Positions 60,467 through 64,000 of a stretch of DNA of 64,000 bases are shown piece by piece (positions within the stretch are counted from its first letter, which is position 1; each line of letters starts with the position of its first letter). Under the pieces are notes generated by a model. That model was not told the origin of the DNA, did not search any database, and worked only from the letters and a program-made list of their open reading frames with translations. Made by a program: the position numbers and the translations under genes. Origin of the DNA: Actinomucor elegans (taxonomy: Eukaryota; Mucoromycota; Mucoromycetes; Mucorales; Mucoraceae); the NCBI GenBank assembly GCA_026027325.1, contig JAMSLZ010000011.1, positions 1 through 64,000 of the forward strand, given 5' to 3'.

Positions 60467-61235
60467 CACGCAATATCTTTTATCCGCTTCTTTAAGCTTT
60501 AAAGGTTTACCTCCTTTTGGCTTCTTTCGATTAGGTAAGTGTTCCGCGGCCACTTTATTGACTGTCGTGCGCCCAACATTGGTGCGATAGGCAACCTGGC
60601 GAATGGAATAGCCTGCTTGGAGATCGCCAATGAAAAACGTTTAAAAATATAGTTAATTGTATAAAAAGTTATGATTTACAATAGATTTATGGATTAAAGT
60701 TTTAATTTGGATGTAATTATAATTCTGAATAAATTTTAACTTTTAAAATAACAAGTAACCAAAATTTTCTTTATAGATAAAAAGGCAACATTGTATTTAT
60801 GCCTCATATATTGTGTAAAATTATGTCAAAATAGTAAATATAAATGTTCCTCGATGATATTTTGTCGTGTGGCTTCAGATATGGGTCTCATCACTTATGA
60901 AATAAATTAAGAATGTATAATAAGATTGTGATTTAATGAATTAATGAGAGTATGCGCGATGAAAGATAACTTTGTTTTTGAGTCAATTTCCATCATGTTC
61001 AACTTATGGGTTGAATTTCGCATCTAAAAATTGACTCACAATACTGTCCGCATGATGTTCCTTTTTTAAAACGATTAATACTCTATATTAAGAAAGTCAT
61101 ATAATCTGAGGTTTCAATTAACTGTAATGATTTTGTTGGGCTTTCAAATGATATTATTTTTACATTTTTGCAGCCATTATCGAGTGAGTAATGATAATGT
61201 GAAGCTAAAATTGCAAAACATGCGGACAGTATTGT

Positions 61236-61451
61236 TGAGATGTTTCCTGAGATGTTCGTAATTAGTTAGGTACGTGTTTAATTAACGAGACAGAAAACAA
61301 GAGAGAGATTTATTCTACCACTGCCCGCCTTCTGTTATTAATAGGCTGGGTGGTGGTTACATATAGTAAATATAACTAGTCACGATTACACAAGTTAACT
61401 ATTCAGGCCACTTCTATTACTATTCTATGTAAAGTAGTTATGTCCACTACA
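61236..61451. repeat. Solo LTR in the right terminal repeat of Tc1 element 5
   Basis: 216 bases from TGAGATGTTTCC to CCACTACA, flanked by ATTGT on both sides (61231-61235, 61452-61456). Removal restores GGACAGTATTGTAAGTCACTG, the inverse of the left terminus. Confidence 0.9.
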
Positions 61452-61536
61452 ATTGTAAGTCACTGTATATACAATTTTATTTATGAATATCTATATTAAA
61501 GATAATCGTTTAAAAAATAATAGATATCCCACCTCA

Positions 61537-61582
61537 AAATGGCAATTTATTAATAAATTTTTTTTGAATACATTCCCGACTT
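61537..61582 (+). mobile_element. Short fragment related to the right end of Tc1 element 3
   Basis: AAAATGGCAATTTATTAATA and the following ~25 bases match 15235-15280 in element 3. The match ends where the next inverted-repeat element begins. Confidence 0.7.
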
Positions 61583-61851
61583 TATAATGTAGATACGAAT
61601 TTATGAAGTATTGGAATTATTACACGAGAGCCAAGTGATCTTTGTTGTTATCTGTCTTTTATTGTTAAATTCGAACTTGTACTACTAAAATATATATAAA
61701 AAATAAAATAAAATAAACTAATTGCTCTTCATCTTCTTTGTGAGATGGATAATATATAAATAATAAGGGAAGAGGTGGGTGGGAACAACAAAGATCACTA
61801 AGCTCGAAGTGTAATAATTCCAATACTTCATAAATTCGTATCTACATTATA
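61583..61851. mobile_element. MITE-like element with about 65-bp inverted repeats
   Basis: TATAATGTAGATACGAATTT at the left and its inverse at the right are followed inward by GGAATTATTACAC / GTGTAATAATTCC and GATCTTTGTTGTT / AACAACAAAGATC. There is no coding capacity. TA at both borders suggests a TA duplication. Confidence 0.75.
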
Positions 61852-61853
61852 TT

Positions 61854-61967
61854 GAGCTACATTACATATCATTAATAATTAATATATATATTATAATTAT
61901 TTTCATATTATTAAATTAAAATTATATAGCTTTCTTTATTTATCAAGTTGTAAGTTGCTAAAAAACT
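61854..61967. repeat. Direct repeat, left copy
   Basis: Starts GAGCTACATTACATATCATT and ends GTTGCTAAAAAACT. It differs from the right copy (63889-64000) by one AT dinucleotide. Confidence 0.92.
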
Positions 61968-62254
61968 TACGGCGTGCTTTTTAATCAATTTTAAAAGAAA
62001 AAAATTGTCGCACAACAGGGTTTCGATCTGGTGTGAAATATTATGAAAAAAAAAAGTTTAATTGTATTGAAAAGTAATATAAAAGTTTAATCTTTATAAG
62101 TTTTGCATAATTATTGCAATTTCTTATTTTTACGTTAATTACCAAACTTTCAAAAATTACAATAAAAAAGTGTTAAACAAAAAAAAATATAATTACAAAA
62201 AACACTATTTAATTTAAAAACTAATTTTTATTTTTTTTATTTTTAACGTTGCTC

Positions 62255-62548
62255 TTAGACATTGATAGAATCCCAATAATTCTTTAGAATATCTTTTGTT
62301 TGAAAGTCACTTTCTTTAATCCAACTGTTTACTTGTTTTTTATAATTTCTCCATTTTACCTCATATTCATATTCATTATTTATTTTTCTATGTTGTATTA
62401 TATATTGTATCTCATATACATTTTTATCAGTACTAGTATTATTATCATCATTATCAATTTGCATTTTATTTTTAGTTAAGCTGATTTTAAAATTATTATC
62501 AGATAAAAGTTTATTTAGAAGATCATCCTGTAAACTTTTCATATTCAT
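62255..62548 (-). CDS. Chromodomain protein (97 aa), second gene of the AT-rich element
   Basis: Residues 1-44 are hydrophilic (Asn/Asp/Lys). Residues 45-92 form a chromodomain: YEIQYIIQHRKINNEYEYEV, KWRNYKKQVNSWIKESDF and an ILKNYW helix. The aromatic-cage positions are occupied by Tyr45, Trp66 and Trp76. Chromodomains bind methylated histone tails. In chromoviruses and some other elements they steer integration to heterochromatin. Here the domain is a free-standing small protein whose ATG overlaps the transposase stop (TAATG, 62546-62550), so it is probably translated from the same transcript. Binding of histone marks is inferred. Confidence 0.88.
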   Translation of the reverse strand: MNMKSLQDDLLNKLLSDNNFKISLTKNKMQIDNDDNNTSTDKNVYEIQYIIQHRKINNEYEYEVKWRNYKKQVNSWIKESDFQTKDILKNYWDSINV

Positions 62549-63705
62549 TATATTTTCTTTTTATATACCGCCTTTATTGATTTAGTTTCGATATTAAAAT
62601 CCTTAATAGTATCAAAAAAATCAAAATCTTTTTCCATCCATAGTTTATAATAAGATTTTTCTTCTATATTATTATTTTCTACAAAGTTTTTGATATTAAA
62701 TAAAACTAATGCTAATTTAATCTGAATGTTATATGTTTTTTCTTTTGTAATTCTTGCATTGGCTTTGTAGCTAAATCTTTTGAATATATTTGAAAATTTT
62801 GCAAAAAAAGTTTCAATGGTACTTCTATATGATCCTAATTGTTTATTAAAATTTAATTCATCAACATCTAAATCAATATTTTTTTCTTTTTTTATTGGAA
62901 AACAAAAGTTATTTTCTGTAATATGTAATCCTACATTATTATATTTTTTTAAAATTTCATCTAATACATTTTCATACAATCCATCATAGCATAAACAATC
63001 TGTTAGTTTAAAAAATTTCATTAAATTTATATTATTAATAAACATATTATCGTCATTATTAAATTTACACGGTAATGATTCTGAAACATAGATGATATAT
63101 CCTGCTGAATCTATAATAAATTGGGTGTTTAATGCATTTTTCTTTAATTTATAAGAATATAAATCTTTTTTATTTAAATCAATATCTTCAATTACTATTC
63201 TATTATGTCTTCCATCTAAAAGTAATGTACAATGTTCAAAATTTTTAGGATTGTATAATTTACTATATAATAATCTAGTAATGCTGTTGCTAAAACAATA
63301 AAACATCGTATTATTAACCCAATTTTCTAAAAAATCTATATTATCAATAAAAACAGATTTATAAATTCTATAAAAAGAATCATTCTCATCATAAATTTTC
63401 ATATCATTAATGGAACAACCATCTACTAATAATTTTAAAATCAAAATTCCTTTTTCTACATTATATACTGGTGATGGCATTTTAATTTTACTACAAATTT
63501 CTGTTAAAAATACAAATATAGGAATTGCACCTAATAGTTCATATAATTCTTTTTTTATATTTTGAATGTTAATAAAATTTCCTATTTTACTTCTATGATA
63601 TTGTTTTTCAATATTAGATTTATATGTATTATCTAAAAATTTCCAATAATTTGTTTTAATCTCTTCATATTCATTTTCTAATAGTTCCTCTATTTCAATT
63701 GTCAT
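62548..63705 (-). CDS. DDE-type transposase (DDE_Tnp_4-like), first gene of the AT-rich element
   Basis: 385 residues, one open frame without intron. The likely catalytic triad is Asp164 (CTLLLDGRHNRI), Asp241 (CLCYDGLYENV) and Glu298 (GSYRSTIETFFAKF). The wording matches the DDE superfamily endonuclease fold of Harbinger/IS5-like transposases. Other typical parts are YSYKLKKNALNTQFIIDSAG and NFCFPIKKEKNIDLD. The protein is Lys/Asn/Ile-rich, following the AT-rich DNA. It is intact, so the element may be recently active. Similar proteins are, to my recollection, abundant in AT-rich Glomeromycotina genomes, which would have to be tested by a search. Confidence 0.85.
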   Translation of the reverse strand: MTIEIEELLENEYEEIKTNYWKFLDNTYKSNIEKQYHRSKIGNFINIQNIKKELYELLGAIPIFVFLTEICSKIKMPSPVYNVEKGILILKLLVDGCSINDMKIYDENDSFYRIYKSVFIDNIDFLENWVNNTMFYCFSNSITRLLYSKLYNPKNFEHCTLLLDGRHNRIVIEDIDLNKKDLYSYKLKKNALNTQFIIDSAGYIIYVSESLPCKFNNDDNMFINNINLMKFFKLTDCLCYDGLYENVLDEILKKYNNVGLHITENNFCFPIKKEKNIDLDVDELNFNKQLGSYRSTIETFFAKFSNIFKRFSYKANARITKEKTYNIQIKLALVLFNIKNFVENNNIEEKSYYKLWMEKDFDFFDTIKDFNIETKSIKAVYKKKI

Positions 63706-63725
63706 AAGATGTTCTTATTTTTATT

Positions 63726-63740
63726 TATATAATAATTCAA
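63726..63740 (-). promoter_or_regulatory. Possible TATA box of the AT-rich element
   Basis: TATATAAATA on the minus strand about 25 bases before the transposase ATG. In such AT-rich DNA this may be chance. Confidence 0.3.
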
Positions 63741-63888
63741 TTTTTTAGAAAAAAGTAATTGAGTTTGAATTAATGTTACAGAAATGATTATAATTATAAT
63801 TATTTTAATATTAAACATTCAAACATTTGGCAAAAAAAAAATAAAAATTGATACTATGAATCAAAAACAAAGAGCAATTTTTATATAA

Positions 63889-64000
63889 GAGCTACATTAC
63901 ATATCATTAATAATTAATATATATTATAATTATTTTCATATTATTAAATTAAAATTATATAGCTTTCTTTATTTATCAAGTTGTAAGTTGCTAAAAAACT
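63889..64000. repeat. Direct repeat, right copy, cut by the window edge
   Basis: Matches 61854-61967 up to the last base of the window. Confidence 0.92.

Larger units (their letters stand above)
59036..60891 (-). pseudogene. Tc1-family transposase of element 5, interrupted three times
   Basis: The minus-strand start MRPISEATRQNIIEE lies at 60891. The helix-turn-helix (AGYSIRQVAYRTNVGRTTVN) is at about 60600, followed by DKRYCV. A solo LTR then interrupts, and the frame resumes at RQITRGGQGNA. Catalytic motifs are WSDETKIN and SPDLNPIEHMW, with the middle D region shifted out of frame. The estimated D-E spacing is 34. The C-terminus EAVIKAKGRWTDY lies at 59036-59077, beyond the MITE-like insert. 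It is the same subfamily as element 3. Confidence 0.85.
58790..61465 (-). mobile_element. Tc1/mariner element 5, carrying at least three later insertions
   Basis: The ends are CAGTGACTTACAATACTG and, once an LTR is removed, its inverse, with TA on both sides (58788-58789, 61466-61467). About 210-base inverted repeats lie at 58790-59010 and 61030-61235. Each is bounded inside by an oppositely oriented copy of the terminal motif. Without the insertions the element would be about 1.86 kb. Insertions are a 289-bp MITE-like unit, two solo LTRs and perhaps an AT-rich insert at about 60630-60845. Confidence 0.9.
61854..64000 (-). mobile_element. Very AT-rich element with DDE transposase and chromodomain genes, right end outside the window
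   Basis: The region is bounded by direct repeats (61854-61967 and 63889-64000, period 2035 bases) and contains two minus-strand genes joined as TAATG. Its AT content is clearly higher than the rest of the window, and its codons are dominated by A/T endings. No inverted termini are visible, so it may be a tandem array or an element with terminal direct repeats. The window ends before this can be decided. Confidence 0.7.

Noticed and set aside
1..64000. CRISPR arrays, operons or ribosome binding sites
   Set aside because: Spliced genes, Pol III tRNA gene and eukaryotic transposons show nuclear eukaryotic DNA; the regular repeats found are transposon ends or tandem satellites.

Overview
The window is nuclear DNA of a filamentous fungus of the Mucoromycota, most likely a Mucorales. 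The evidence is intron-rich genes (about 45-60 nt GT..AG introns), a moderately AT-rich base composition, fungal-type housekeeping genes (eS26, Thp3/LENG8-like, Abp1, an ABCC transporter, a GPALPP-motif protein), an animal/plant-type phosphatidylserine synthase, and a dense load of CACTA, Tc1/mariner, LINE and LTR elements. The species is inferred only to that level.

Left part (1-28 kb): almost entirely transposons nested in each other. Two long CACTA (En/Spm-like) copies lie in opposite orientation: copy 1 (1-6148, running off the left edge) and copy 2 (18735-26108, complete, with a CTC target duplication). Copy 1 sits in the gag gene of a Gypsy-like retrotransposon. That retrotransposon sits in a third CACTA copy, which sits in another LTR of the same Gypsy family, and that LTR also carries a Tc1/mariner element at a TA. 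Copy 2 sits in the reverse transcriptase frame of a LINE that was itself broken by several LTRs. A tRNA-Gly(GCC) gene at 11457 is followed by a tandem/inverted repeat cluster and two more Tc1/mariner elements.

Middle part (28-37 kb): an unrecognised decayed stretch, then three real genes: eS26 (minus), Thp3/LENG8-like SAC3 protein (plus) and PSS-type phosphatidylserine synthase (plus). A degenerate full-length LINE follows (37.25-43.06 kb) with a solo LTR at its 3' end.

Right part (44-64 kb): an ABCC transporter, Abp1 (minus), a solo LTR, a LINE remnant and the GPALPP-motif gene. Next comes a Tc1 element (58790-61465) carrying at least three later insertions: a 289-bp MITE-like element and two solo LTRs. 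At the edge is a very AT-rich element (61854-64000) with a DDE transposase gene and a chromodomain gene overlapping by one base (TAATG), bounded by about 113-bp direct repeats. Its composition differs from everything else in the window, and it is the most unusual system here.

The genes do not form a single pathway. The functional picture is a few compact housekeeping genes separated by insertion-on-insertion transposon islands whose relative ages can be read from target-site duplications.
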